Part shown: positions 1 to 11,500 of the stretch, piece by piece
Layout: every line of letters begins with the position of its first letter
Position numbering within the stretch: position 1 is the first letter of the stretch
Translations under genes and position numbers: made by a program
The notes under the pieces: generated by a model
Told to the model about the DNA's origin: nothing
Databases searched by the model: none
The model's input: only the letters and a program-made list of their open reading frames with translations
Assembly (NCBI GenBank): GCA_010094045.1
Contig: ML986910.1
Location: 1-30,331 of the forward strand
DNA length: 30,331 nucleotides
DNA from: Lojkania enalia
Taxonomy: Eukaryota; Ascomycota; Dothideomycetes; Pleosporales
Direction: 5' to 3'

Positions 1-140
1 AATTTTCTATTAGATTAGAGTTATAATCTCTAGATAGTCTTAGGCTTAGAAAAGACTACTTTAAATAAAACTAGTTCTCTACTATAATAATTTACTATAA
101 TAAATATTTAATATATAATATATAATAAATATATAATATA
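1..140. other. AT-rich degenerate flank
   Basis: No gene is visible. The stretch is almost pure A/T with stops in every frame, like the rest of the left block. Its last 32 bases (109-140) recur exactly at 3847-3878, just beyond the second transposon copy. It is probably older mutated repeat DNA into which the first transposon copy inserted. Confidence 0.6.
109..140. repeat. 32-bp flanking direct repeat, left copy
   Basis: An irregular 32-base A/T string immediately left of copy A is identical to 3847-3878, which lies 9 bp to the right of copy B. It suggests that the A-B tandem is bracketed by duplicated flanking DNA rather than by two unrelated insertions. In such AT-rich DNA some of the match could be chance. 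Confidence 0.55.
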
Positions 141-1979
141 TTCTACTATTAAAGTAGCTAAACTATCGAAGTAGCTACTTTTTCTTAGCACAATAAATAC
201 TATATATAAAAAGTTAATTTATTTAATACTAATAAGAGATTCTATATATAATATACTTTTATCTAATTTAGAATTTTCCCTACTATCCTTTTAGTACGTA
301 TAAGCGTTATATCCAGTCTTACTATAGTTACTATAGTAGCGTTAAGCTGGTTAAGCCCTTTCTTAAATATCAGCACCACAAGTCTTTTTAAAAGGCTAAG
401 AGCATATAAATACTTCAGCAGCTATATATAAAGATCTCTTACTATATAATACTATACTACTATACTAAATATACTTTCTTTTACGTGTTCTACGCTTAGT
501 TACTTCTTCTAATTACCTTTTAAGCTTAGAGTTGCAAGTTTAAAGAAGTATATTCTAATATAGTATTAACTTAGTACCTTTTATAAGCTATAAGAATCCT
601 TCTTATATCTCTTTTAGTAATTGTATAAAGAACTTTTATATAAGTATTAATTATAAGCTAAAGTTATATATATTACTTAGAGTTTTAGACTACTAAAAGT
701 CTTCTTATAAAAGTAGTTCTAGTAGAGTATATAGTTATATATTAAGGTAATCTAATATAATCTACGCGTTTAGAGGAATAATTCCTATTATTTTAAAGGT
801 CTTTTAATAGTTCTTATATATAAACATATTAAAAAACGCGTCCTTAAAGGCTGGAAGAAAGCCTTCTTTATTAATATAGTAGATATATTAGTATACTAAG
901 TCTTATACGCGCTATAAATACTTTAGTTTTAATAGTAAGAAGTAAACTATATTAAGAAGCTAAAGTATATACGATAAATAAGAAGGTATATAAAGTGTTA
1001 GAATCTTTCGTATAAGGTAGTAATCTTTAAATTTCTGGTTAAGGTAGCTTTTATAGCTGTCTAAAATAAGTAGCCTATATAATCTTACCTAATATATCTT
1101 TATATACTTATTAAAGTGCTTTAGCTACTTAAAATTAAGTATATTATTTGTCTAGCTGTTCTTAGAAACTAAAATTTTCTAATCGTATAGTATATCTACT
1201 TCTTTATATTATATAGAGATATAGATACGTCCTTTATAGATAATAAATAGTAGGGTTATATATATAGTAGTATAGATACTTTAGATAATAATAATCTACT
1301 TATAATCGCCTAGCTATATAAAAGTAGGCCTTATATAACGTTCTAAACCTGTAATAACCTTTATAGTACTAATAATATCTATCTAAAAGTCTATCTTATT
1401 AAAGTTATAGATATTATTATTATATATACTATATTTCGCAATTATATTCTATACGAGCTTAAACTATATATTAATAACCTCTAAATTCTCTTATTTTATT
1501 CTTTAACAATTCTTTACTTAATTAAAAACTGTTTTAAACTTATTTATACGTACTATAAATTATTTAGACTAATTCTTTTCTATAAGTATTCTACTATATA
1601 TACCTAATAGTTTATCTACTATATCTACTACCTTATATAGCTAGGGCGCAAATCCTCGTAAATTAAGGTTAAGAATATATTATACAATTATTTATTCTTT
1701 AGTTACTATAAGCTTCTAGCAATTTAGTTGTATATAAGGGTAAAATACGATTTTATAAAGTCGAGTAGAGAGTTATTAATATTATATATTAAAAGCTATA
1801 GCAGCGTGTTATATACTCTTAAACTGGCTTAATTTATACGCCTATAAGGCAAGCTTAATTCTACCTTCTTATTAAATTAATAGAAGGTCGTATTATAGAT
1901 TTATTATAGTTTATATATAGTATTTATAATACTAAGAAAAAGTAGCCGCTTTAATAGTTTAGCCGCTTTAATAGTAGAA
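141..1979 (-). mobile_element. Fot1/pogo-like DNA transposon, copy A (complete, RIP-degraded)
   Basis: A 1839-bp element starting TTCTACTATTAAAG and ending with its reverse complement. The terminal inverted repeats are about 65-70 bp (141 to about 208; about 1912-1979), and TA lies at both outer borders, the target preference of Tc1/mariner/pogo elements. Each inverted repeat contains a 17-bp motif twice in tandem (consensus CTATTAAAGCGGCTA). The element is collinear with copy B and, inverted, with copy D, where relics of a Fot1-type transposase can be read (CENP-B-like helix-turn-helix and DDE domain). The transposase here would run on the minus strand but is destroyed by many stops. Differences from copy B are mostly transitions, as RIP predicts. 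Confidence 0.88.
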
Positions 1980-1998
1980 TATATTATATATTAATATA
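1980..1998. other. 19-bp AT spacer between two transposon copies
   Basis: Copies A and B lie head-to-tail, separated only by this TA-rich spacer, which includes the TA target bases next to each element. Confidence 0.7.
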
Positions 1999-3837
1999 TT
2001 CTACTATCAAAGCAGTTAAACTATTAAAGCAGCTAATTTTTTTTAGTATAATAAATACTATATATAAAAAGTTAATTTACTTAATACTAATAAGAGATTT
2101 TATATATAATATACTATTATCTAATTTAGAATTTTCCCTACTATCCTTTTAGCACGTACGAGTATTATATCCAGTCTTACTACAGTTACTATAGTAGCGT
2201 TAAGCTGGTTAAACTCTTTCTTAAGTATTAGTACTATAAGTCTTCTTAAAGGATTAAGAGTTTATAGATACTTTAGCAGCTATATATAAAGATCCCTTAC
2301 TATATAATACTATACTACTATACTAAATATACTTTCTTTTATATATTTTATACTTAGTTACTTTTTCTAATTACCTTTTAAGCTTAAAGTTATAAACTTA
2401 AAGAAGTATATTTTAATATAGTATTAACTTAGCACCTTTTATAAGCTGTAAAAATTCTTCTTATACCTCTTTTAATAATTATATAAAGGACTTTTATATA
2501 AGTATTAATTGTAACCTAAATTTATATATATTACTTAGAATTTTAAACTATTAGAAGTCTTCTTATAGAAGTAGTTTTAGTAGGGTATATAGTTGTATAT
2601 TAAGGCGATTTAATATAACCTACACGTTTAGAAGAATAATTTCTATTACTTTAAAGGCCTTTTAATAGTTCTTATACGTAAATATATTAAAAAACGCGTT
2701 CTTAAAGGCTGGAAGGAAGCTTTCTTTATTAATATAGTAGACGCGTCGGCGCGTTAAGTCTTATATACGCTATAAGTACTTTAGCTTTAATAGTAAGAAG
2801 TAAACTATATTAAGAGGCTGAAGTATATATAATAAATAAGAAGATATATAAAACGTTAGGATCTTTTATATAAGGTAGTAATCTTTAAATTCCTGGTTAA
2901 GGTAGCTTTTATAGCCGTCTAAAATAAGTAGCTTATATAACCCTATCTAATATATCTTTATATACTTATTAAAGTACTTTAACTACTTAAGACTAAATAC
3001 GTTATTTATCTAGCCTTTCTTAGAGACTAAAATTTTCCAATTATATAATATACCTACTTCTTTATACTATATAGAGATATAGACGCGTTCTTTATAGATA
3101 ATAAATAGCGGGGTTATATATATAGTAGTATAGATACTCTAGATAATTATAATCTACTTATAATCGTCTAGCTATATAAGAGTAGGCTTTATATAATATT
3201 CTAAACCTATAATATCCTTTATAGTACTAATAATACCTATCTAAAAGCCTGTCTTATTAAAATTGTAGATATTATTATTATATATACTATATTTTACAAT
3301 TATATCTTATATAAGCTTAAACTATATATTAATAACCTCTAGATTTTCTTATTTTATTCTTTAACAATCCTTTACTTAATTAAAGGCTATTTTAAGCTTA
3401 TCTATACGCGTTATAAATCGTTTAAACCAATTCTTTTCTATAGATATTTTACTATATATACTTAATAGTTTATCTACTATATCTACTACCTTATATAGCC
3501 GGGGTGTAAATTCTTGTAAATTAAAGTTAAGAATATATTATACAATTATTTATTCTTCGGTTACTATAAGTTTCTAGTAATTTAGTTATATATAAGAGTA
3601 AAACGCGATTCTATAAAGTTAAATAGAGAGTTGTTAATATTATATATTAAAAGCTATAGTAGCGTATTATACACTCTTAAACTAGCCTAATTTATACGCC
3701 TATAAAGTAAGCTCAATTCTACCTTCTTATTAAATTAATAGAAGGTCGTATTATAGATTTATTATAGTTTATATGTAGTGTTTATAATACTAAGAAAAAG
3801 TAGCCGCTTTAATAGTTTAACCGTTTTAATAGTAGAA
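1999..3837 (-). mobile_element. Fot1/pogo-like DNA transposon, copy B (complete, RIP-degraded)
   Basis: Second full-length copy, 1839 bp, in the same orientation as copy A, with the same inverted repeats (1999 to about 2066; about 3770-3837) and TA borders. It aligns to copy A without visible large gaps, with scattered C/T and G/A differences (for example the block just after the left repeat, 2140-2200 versus 280-340). The transposase remnant would read on the minus strand. No open frame survives. It is a decayed non-autonomous copy. Confidence 0.88.
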
Positions 3838-3846
3838 TATATTAAT

Positions 3847-3878
3847 TAATATATAATATATAATAAATATATAATATA
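3847..3878. repeat. 32-bp flanking direct repeat, right copy
   Basis: Identical to 109-140. See the left copy for the interpretation. Confidence 0.55.
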
Positions 3879-3919
3879 TAATTATTTTCTATAATTATAG
3901 AGGAACTTTATAAAGTACT

Positions 3920-4071
3920 TCTACCTTAACCTTATACCCTAGTACTAAGAATTCTACCCTAACCTTAACCTTAATACTAAGAACCTCTATCTAACCTATA
4001 TTCTAGCGCTAAAAACTCTACCTTAACTTTAACCCTAGTACTAAGAATCCTAAACCTAACTTTAACCTAGG
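3920..4071. repeat. Telomere-like minisatellite, about 4.7 units of 32-33 bp
   Basis: A degenerate tandem repeat with a unit close to TCTACCTTAACCTTAACCC followed by TAGTACTAAGAA. Units begin near 3921, 3952, 3985, 4017 and 4048. Each contains two or three CCCTAA/CCTTAA-type hexamers, the C-rich form of the fungal telomere repeat TTAGGG, with some C-to-T changes. It may be an interstitial or subtelomeric telomere-derived array. It is the only non-transposon pattern recognised in the left block. Confidence 0.6.
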
Positions 4072-4100
4072 TAAGATATTATATACTCTATTTACTAGTC

Positions 4101-4225
4101 TAGATAAAAGTATATTATATATAAAATCTCTTATTAATATTAAGTAAATTAACTTTTAATATATAGTATTTGTTACGCTAAGAAAAAGTAGCCGCTTTAA
4201 TAAGATAGCTGCTTTAATAGTAGAA
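4101..4225 (+). mobile_element. Truncated terminus of the Fot1-like family (copy C fragment)
   Basis: About 125 bp matching the right end of copy D and, inverted, the left ends of copies A, B and E: the subterminal stretch followed by the complete inverted repeat ending in GTAGAA at 4225. The rest of the element is absent, so this is a broken copy, oriented like copy D. Confidence 0.75.
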
Positions 4226-4895
4226 TATATTAATTATAAGACTATAGGTAGAAATTTAAATATATTATAATATAAATTTAATCTTTCCCTTTACCTTTAT
4301 ATAAAACTACTTTTTATCTACTACCTAATAGTAACTAGGGGGGTATAAAGTCTACTAATAAAATATTACAGTATCCTCGCTTTCTACCTAACATCTATAT
4401 ATAGCGCGCTCGCTTCCGCGTATATACCTTTATCTTCCTACTTATCTTTCTACTTACCTCGCGTATAGCTTACTCCTTAGCTATCCTCTTATACAACACC
4501 TAAGATCTATATATAGTATATAAAATTAAGCGTTAGATAAGCTTTATTATCCCTACTCGTAGCCTCTCGTAATATAAAAACGGTATCATTTAAGATAGAA
4601 ACAGTGGCATTTGGGATATTTTACAAGCTAACATCACATAAGTGGTAGTATATTGAAAACAGTGGTAAATGGGCAATTATTACGCCAAGTAGTAGTGTGG
4701 CGGAAATTTGCTGTAAAGAAAATAGCTTTCGTACAATGAGAGATAAATTTTGGCGAGGAAAGATGACTTGTACGCCAAATTATCCGATAATATCGTATAT
4801 AATTCAGCATAAAATAATCGCCAAGTACGATAATTTATTTTTACGAAACAATAATTTTATTTTTGACAACCCTGCCTGATCACCACCACCGCCGG
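4226..4895. other. AT-rich to GC-balanced transition, no gene
   Basis: Composition rises in steps from RIP-like AT-rich DNA (to about 4560) to ordinary genomic DNA. A 60-codon open frame at 4697-4879 resembles no protein family and is dominated by AT-rich codons. Short phrases recur here (acagtgg..atttgggat near 4601 and acagtgg..aaatgggc near 4660), hinting at another old repeat. No function is assigned. Confidence 0.5.
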
Positions 4896-4979
4896 GCACC
4901 CTTTCACTATCGCATGACTTCCAGGTTGTTTACCTGCCAGCACCCTTTTACTATCCCATGACTTCTAGTTTGTTTCGCT
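4896..4979. repeat. Two-copy tandem duplication, period 44 bp
   Basis: The stretch beginning GCACCCTTTCACTATCGCATG at 4896 is repeated from 4940 with a few substitutions, through the shared CTAGTTTGTTT / CCAGGTTGTTT end. It lies at the inner edge of the GC island, 3' of the PKS. Confidence 0.65.
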
Positions 4980-5532
4980 CTGCGCAGCCCCACCGCTAGA
5001 CCCTGGGCCTTGGCACAAAGTACGCGGTAGCAGCCAGCCACAACGGAAGCTCGCCCGCAAACCGCTGCAGAGCAAAGCTGTAACCTCGACGATATTAGCG
5101 CATCTCGATTTGGACTCACCTGCACAAACATCCATCGCTGGCCCATGGAAAAAGTCGACACGAGGTTCGGACGGCGATAGGAATCCAGTCGGCAGCATGA
5201 GTCACACGATGCATATGTGCCTTGTAGCCCGTCTTCCTTATGAGCGAAGAGCTGGAGAACAGGAGAGACGGGCTATACGTGAGTGGACATATGAAGGAGA
5301 AAATGAATCAGGAGGGTGCGTGCGTATTGTCACGTAGGGTGTCCCGGCGCACAGGGACGGACGTTACTCCGTTCTCCAGGCTTGGCACTCTGACGTCTTA
5401 TGAAACAAGAAATTTGTACCAATATTGTGAAAGCGTTGATTAGAAACCGAAACTAGATTTATGGAGAAGGATGTCAATGCACGCAAACTACTTATACATA
5501 CGATACCCATAGCGCCTGGCACATAAGAAATT
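4980..5532. other. 3' flank of the PKS, no gene recognised
   Basis: Several short overlapping open frames on both strands are present, none with recognisable motifs. It probably holds the PKS 3' untranslated region and terminator (minus strand) and intergenic DNA. Confidence 0.5.
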
Positions 5533-8500
5533 TCAAACCAGCTTCGACACAGTCTCCTGAAGTTTAACTGGGACCAATTTTGACCTACCCACGATCAAGC
5601 GGATAAGTTCCTCAATGCTCTTAGACTCGCGAATCAGGAGGAGGGAGACGTCAGCGGCGAGCATTACCATGACCCAATTGCGGAATTCGACCGCCACCAA
5701 TGAGTCAACGCCGTACGAGTCGAGTGTCCGGTGTGGTAGGATGCGGTCCACCGGGGTGACTGTCAGTTTGCTCAACTCGCCCAGCACTGCGCGTCCGACG
5801 GCTTCGACTGCTTCTTCTGCAGTCTTAGCACGCTTGATCTGGTCCAAGTCCTCTGCGCCAGCGCCACTACTATCAGCCAACGCCGCACCCCCAGAAAGAT
5901 CAGAGCCTTGGACCAGATGTGCAATGCGCCGTTGCTCCAACCAGTCAGCAATGTTCACGCCAGCCTCAGGGATTAAGCCAACGGTGGCTTGACACTCCGA
6001 TCCGCTGTCAGTGAGGACGTGATCGAGCGTTGCAAGAAGCTCGACGACTGAGATGGGGGAGAAGCCCTGCCGTTTCATGGTGGAGAACACAGTTGGAGCC
6101 TCACTGACAAAGCCAGCGTCGCCAACGACTCCAACATCGATCGCAAACCCGGACTGACCTTGATTTCGTCGATAGTGCATGAAGGCGTCTTGGAATGTAC
6201 ATGCAGCCGTATAATTGGCTTGAGCCGTGTGGCCGCTGATGCCAGCAATGGAAGATAGGACAACGAAAAAGTCCATGTCGGCTGGGAGGAATTCGTGCAG
6301 GTTCCGGGTTCCAGCAACCTTAGGGGCCAAGGCTGCCTCCCATTGCTGATGTGTCATCTGATCAAACAACGCATCCTGTTTTGTTAAAATGCGTTAGTAA
6401 ACTGGCGAGCCGCTCCTTTTGGGCCTTAGTATAGGTGGTATCACTGACCTCTAGCGCCATCGCGGCATTAATTACACCTCGAATCGAGCCTACCCCATCA
6501 ACGGCTTGGAGATCTCTTACAACGGCTCCCACAGCCTCTTTAGAACCAATGTCACAAGTCTTCGCAAGAACTTTGACGCCTAGAGTGTGCATTTCCGCGA
6601 TACATGCCTTCGCAGCCGGAGATCTATCTCCTGATCGCGATAGCGTGACAATAGTCCGCGCGCCTCTCGCGCCGAGCCATCGGATAAGACGAATCCCTAA
6701 GCCACCGAAACCACCGACCAAGATGTAGGTCGCCTCGGGCAGTAGCTTTGGAAGAGTGGGGGCTTCTGGAAGTGCCTGCCAATGTCATCACGTCAGTATG
6801 CATACCTTCCGATCGCACGCTCAAAAGGGTGATGAATCATACGCACCTGGACCATTTCGCCTGGATCCACCGTCAGGATCACTTTTCCCATATGCCTGCC
6901 AGCCGATATCAGGCGGAAGGCAGCCTCAATCTCTCCAAGCTTGTATAGCTGTAGAGTCACTTGATGTTTCAATTTCTCGCTAGCGATCAATTCAACCACG
7001 TCATTGAGCAAGCGGCGCACGAGCGGTTTTTCTTCGGCCATCATCTGCACCAGATCAACACAGGCAAAGGTGATGTTGCGAAGCAGGAATTTCGTCGGCA
7101 TCAGCGTGTTGTCCAGGAAATCCTTTTTGCCAATCTCGATGAAGCGACCAAAAGACGCGAGGCAGTCCAGAGACTCTCGGAACAATTCACCAGCCAGTGA
7201 ATTCAAAATGACGTTGACACCTTTGTTCCTGGTCGCGGCGCGAAGCGCAGGCCCGAACGCGTTGGACCGGCTGGTGAAGATGTGACTTTGAGGGATGCCA
7301 ATGCTCTCAAGATACGTGCGTTTCTCCTGAGATCCACAAGTGGCATAAACCACGGCGCCCAGATGTTGGGCCAAGATGACAGCGGCTTGACCGACTGCTC
7401 CAGCAGCGGCATGGATCAAGATCGATTCTCCCGCTTTGAGCCTGGCCACATTGACCAGCGAGTGGTATGTGGTTGCCCATACAATTGGCAGAGATGCGCC
7501 AAGCGCAAAGGAGACGTTGTCCGGGATCCGAGCACAATGGTCCCCGTCGACAATAGGATAGTTATTGTAAGATTGAGCATAGTAGCTGCAGACTCGATCA
7601 CCAACTGCATAGCGCGACCTCATGTTGCTACCAACCTCCACCACTGTGCCGGCACAATCGTTCATCATGGTTGCAGAGCCGCCCAGTTCGCCAGTGGCGA
7701 TGAGAACGTCGCGGAAGTTGATGCTGGCCGCACGACACTCGATACGGATTTCGTCCGGCGCCAGGCTGCGCGCGTATTCGTGGTCGTCCACCCATCGGAA
7801 GGTTTCTAGTAGTCCATCTACGCCGAGCTCGACCTTGAGCGGTCGCGAGCGATTTAGGAAGGCCGTCTGCTCTGGCTTGGCTCTTGCCGTGGAGCGTACG
7901 ATACTCTGTTCGAGCTTCTCGTTGTGGAACAGTCGATTGACGTACAGTTGTCCGTTGCGTTCGGCGAACTCGTAATCGACATCAGCGATGGTGTGGTTGA
8001 AGTTGAATGTCTCGGAGGTCAGAAGCTGGGTTACTAAGTAACTCAATCGCTCATCATCGGTACCGCGAGGAACGCTTGGGTCTAGATCAAGCGTGATGTA
8101 ACGAATATCGGGTTGTTCCAACCTAAGGGACCGGGCAAAGCCTAAGGTTAGCGCTCCGTTAGGCATAGGCGTGCTCATGGTAGCGCCTCGCGTGATCAGG
8201 AGCAGAGCTTTGCATGACAGGGCGCATTTCTGGAATTCCTGCCACAGCGGAGCATCCATACGGGCTGAGAGCGCTTCACACGTCTCCGGATCTATCACAA
8301 GCACGGTACTAGCAATGTTCGGAATACTTTCAAGACGACCAGTCGTGATCTGGCGCAGACCGAGCCCGGGGCTCTGGCGAAGATGTTCAGCGACATTGAC
8401 GAGGCCACCACCTGACGGTTCGGCAAGTACGCCACTCGCGAAGTGAAGTGAAATCTCGGTCAGATCGCGTTGAGATTCAACAAGAGTCTTGGCAAATATG

Positions 8501-11500
8501 ACGCTGATTGTACCTCCTTCAGAATCGGCATAGTCGGACACGACGACTGGATCTGATTGGAAGCCCTGTTTCTCTAGTGTCTGTTTCCAGACACCCTCAG
8601 AGAGAATGGCTGACGACACTCGTCCTTCGTCGACTCCAGACCACCATCCGGAAAGAGAGCCAAAGACAAGTTGGTAATAAGGCTCTGGCTTAGTGATCTC
8701 CATGAGAACTAACGTTCCGCCGGGACGAAGGAGCTGACGGATATTTTTTAGAGAAGACGCGATGTTGGGGGTAGCGTGTACGACATTGCAAGCGATTACA
8801 ACATCGTAGCTGCCAGGTTCGAATCCTTGAGATTCGGGAGGGTGCGCAAGATCGAATGCCTCATAATTGACGATGTGGTCATACTGAGCCAAACGCTCGC
8901 GAGCGGCGGGAAAGAAGGCTGTCGATAAATCTGTGAAGTCGTACTGTGCGACCAACGGCTGGCCTTGATGAAACAGTGCCTGCAGCAAGGGCAGTGTGGC
9001 CGAAGCTGTGCCGCCGCCGACCTCGAGCATTCGGAGTGACGGGTTGTGTAGGCCAAGAGTTTTGCAGTACGCGTTGATTTGATGATAACAGCGAGTATTC
9101 CGTTCCTCAGAGTACATCCTGCCTAGCAAATCATTCGGAGTGAGGAGGGAGATAGAATCCGCAGTGCCGGCCAGAAGATCCATAAGATTCTCGCCAACGA
9201 GCTTTACCGCTTGAAAAGCGACGCTTGGATCCGACGTCGTTGCCTCCCTAGCCTCCGATACTAACTCAGGAGGATCGGCAGCTGTTGTCACCAAAGTCTG
9301 CATCCACTTGTACCATGACTGCTGATAGCCGGACGCAACTTGGCCCGCTTGGACCTGTTCGAGGGCCCGCTCTACGTGAGCACGCACATCTGCGTTGAGC
9401 GCAATGTTGCGCTGACGAGAAGTCCCAGCAGGGAGCGAGCTCGTGCAATGGGCAATGACTTGCGCCCGTGTCATGCTCGGATAATGACCCACCCACTCTG
9501 GACTGTGTGCCAATTGCCGAGACCCTGCGAACTCGATATTTCCGGGCAGCTGGGCAGTCCTCATCCCGTGAACGCTTATCACAGGCCGTTCATTCAACTC
9601 TATCTGGGCGCTCCAGCAAGATCCCATATCTTGGGCCAGAGCGTAAGTACGTAGCTCGGTTCCTTCCGAGAGTTCGAAACCAGTCGAAATGGTGAGCTGT
9701 TCAAGGAAAACAGGCACCACAGGCGCCTTAATCTCCCGCTCCACGAGGAGACTAGCGCATATGCCGTGAAAGAGGGTAGAGTCGAGCATTCCAGGATGCA
9801 CGATGTACATCGACTCTCCAAAGGGGTGCGCCGAGGTCTGCAAAGTTGGCATTTTGTTCGTGGTCACACATGAATCAGTCCGTCCTTGTAGATTCACGAC
9901 GTTATCAAATGGGGCGTACCACTCCATCCCGACCTGACGTGCGGTGGCGTAAAACCGATTCGGCGTAATGTGGTGCGGAATAGAGGCGACACTGCGCTTC
10001 TTGACTTCAATCGCGTCATGTAGACGATCCGCGAGCATTGCATCGTCTGTGACGGCACGAATGCGGCCTCGACAATGCTCACTCCATTCTTTTCCAGATG
10101 ATGTCGAGAAGATTCGGAACTCTTTCCAATCCTGCCACGAACTCTTTGCGCTCTGTGTCTCAGGTCGCAGCGACAGACAGATCTCAGTGTCTGTATCGCC
10201 CTCCCTGAGTACCAGAGCTTTGGCGAAGCTACAATTACTGAGCGAATAGCCGACAACCGCTTTCGATTGGTTCTCAGTCTTGAATGCTGTGAAGCGGCGC
10301 ATCGCCTCAATAGCCATGGCCAAATATCCGGCTGCTGGGAAAATGACTTGACTCTGCACGATGTGGTGTTGCAGCCAAGGCAGTTCCTTGAGCCGTAGGA
10401 AACGACGCCATTTAGGCTCCGTATGATTCACGTCGGAAGATAGGTTGCCCAATAGCTCATGCGGCAAGAATTGACGATGACTAAACTCTCGTGAAATGCG
10501 GCTTTCGTGCCAATGGCGCTGCTCATGATTGAAAGCGTACGGCGGCACATCGTTCAAAATAGATGGCAAGTGTGTGCGGAAGCCGGCATTCGCTCGATGA
10601 AAGTCGATGGGCGCGCCCAAGGCGAAAAGGTCAGCCAGAGCGCGCAGCATAGTTTCGGCTGCGCTGGCCTTCCTCTTAAGACAGGACATATAATGGATGC
10701 GAGTCGAAGATCCTAGCCCTTGCAACGTTTCTTTGACTGCACCCTGCATCTGCGCGTGAGGGCCCACTTCCAGGAGAATATCGACCTCAGGAGCATGTTG
10801 TGGTCCGTCATGCTCGTCGCCGAGTATCATTCCTTTCAGAGCTCCGGCGAAGAGAACAGGGGAAATGAGATTGCAAGCCCAGTAATCTCCGTCCAACAGG
10901 AATCCGGCCGGTAGCATTTTGCCCTTCAATGAAGACGTCATGTGCCCAGTCAGTGGACGTGGCTGGATATGCGCAATAGCAGATCGATACTCCTCTTCTA
11001 TTGCCTGCATCATTTGAGAGTGGTACGCAGCTCCCTGCGTCTTCAGCTTGCGATGGAAAACATCAGCGTCCTGTAGTAGGCGTGCGATGACAGCAATGCC
11101 GTCGTTGCCGCCCGAAAGCGTCACACTCGCCGGGCTGTTGTAGCAGGCAATCTTTACCTCGGCCGTGTCAGTGGCCTTGATCTGCTCAATGTACGTCTGC
11201 GCGACTTCAGGGGACGCGCCCACGGCAAGCATGCTTCCGGAAACGCCAGTGGAGATCAGTTTGGATGTTAGACGGCCGCGATTATATGCCACAGTCAATG
11301 CGTCTTCGAACGAGAGGGCACCCACAGCGTAGGCCGCGGCGATTTCTCCACTGGAGTGGCCCACAACCGACGTTGGACGCAGTTTCAGAGCCACCAGCGT
11401 GTCGACCAAGGCTAGCTGTATGGCGGTCGAAAGCGTCTGTCCATACTCTGGCTCATCCACACGCGAGTCTTGAGCTTTCTCGTGACTTAACTCAGTCAGA

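Noticed and set aside
3920..4071. CRISPR-like array
   Set aside because: Units are contiguous and degenerate with no spacers, and the genome is eukaryotic.
4697..4879. 60-codon plus-strand open frame
   Set aside because: Lies in AT-rich transition DNA with no family resemblance. Chance is likely.
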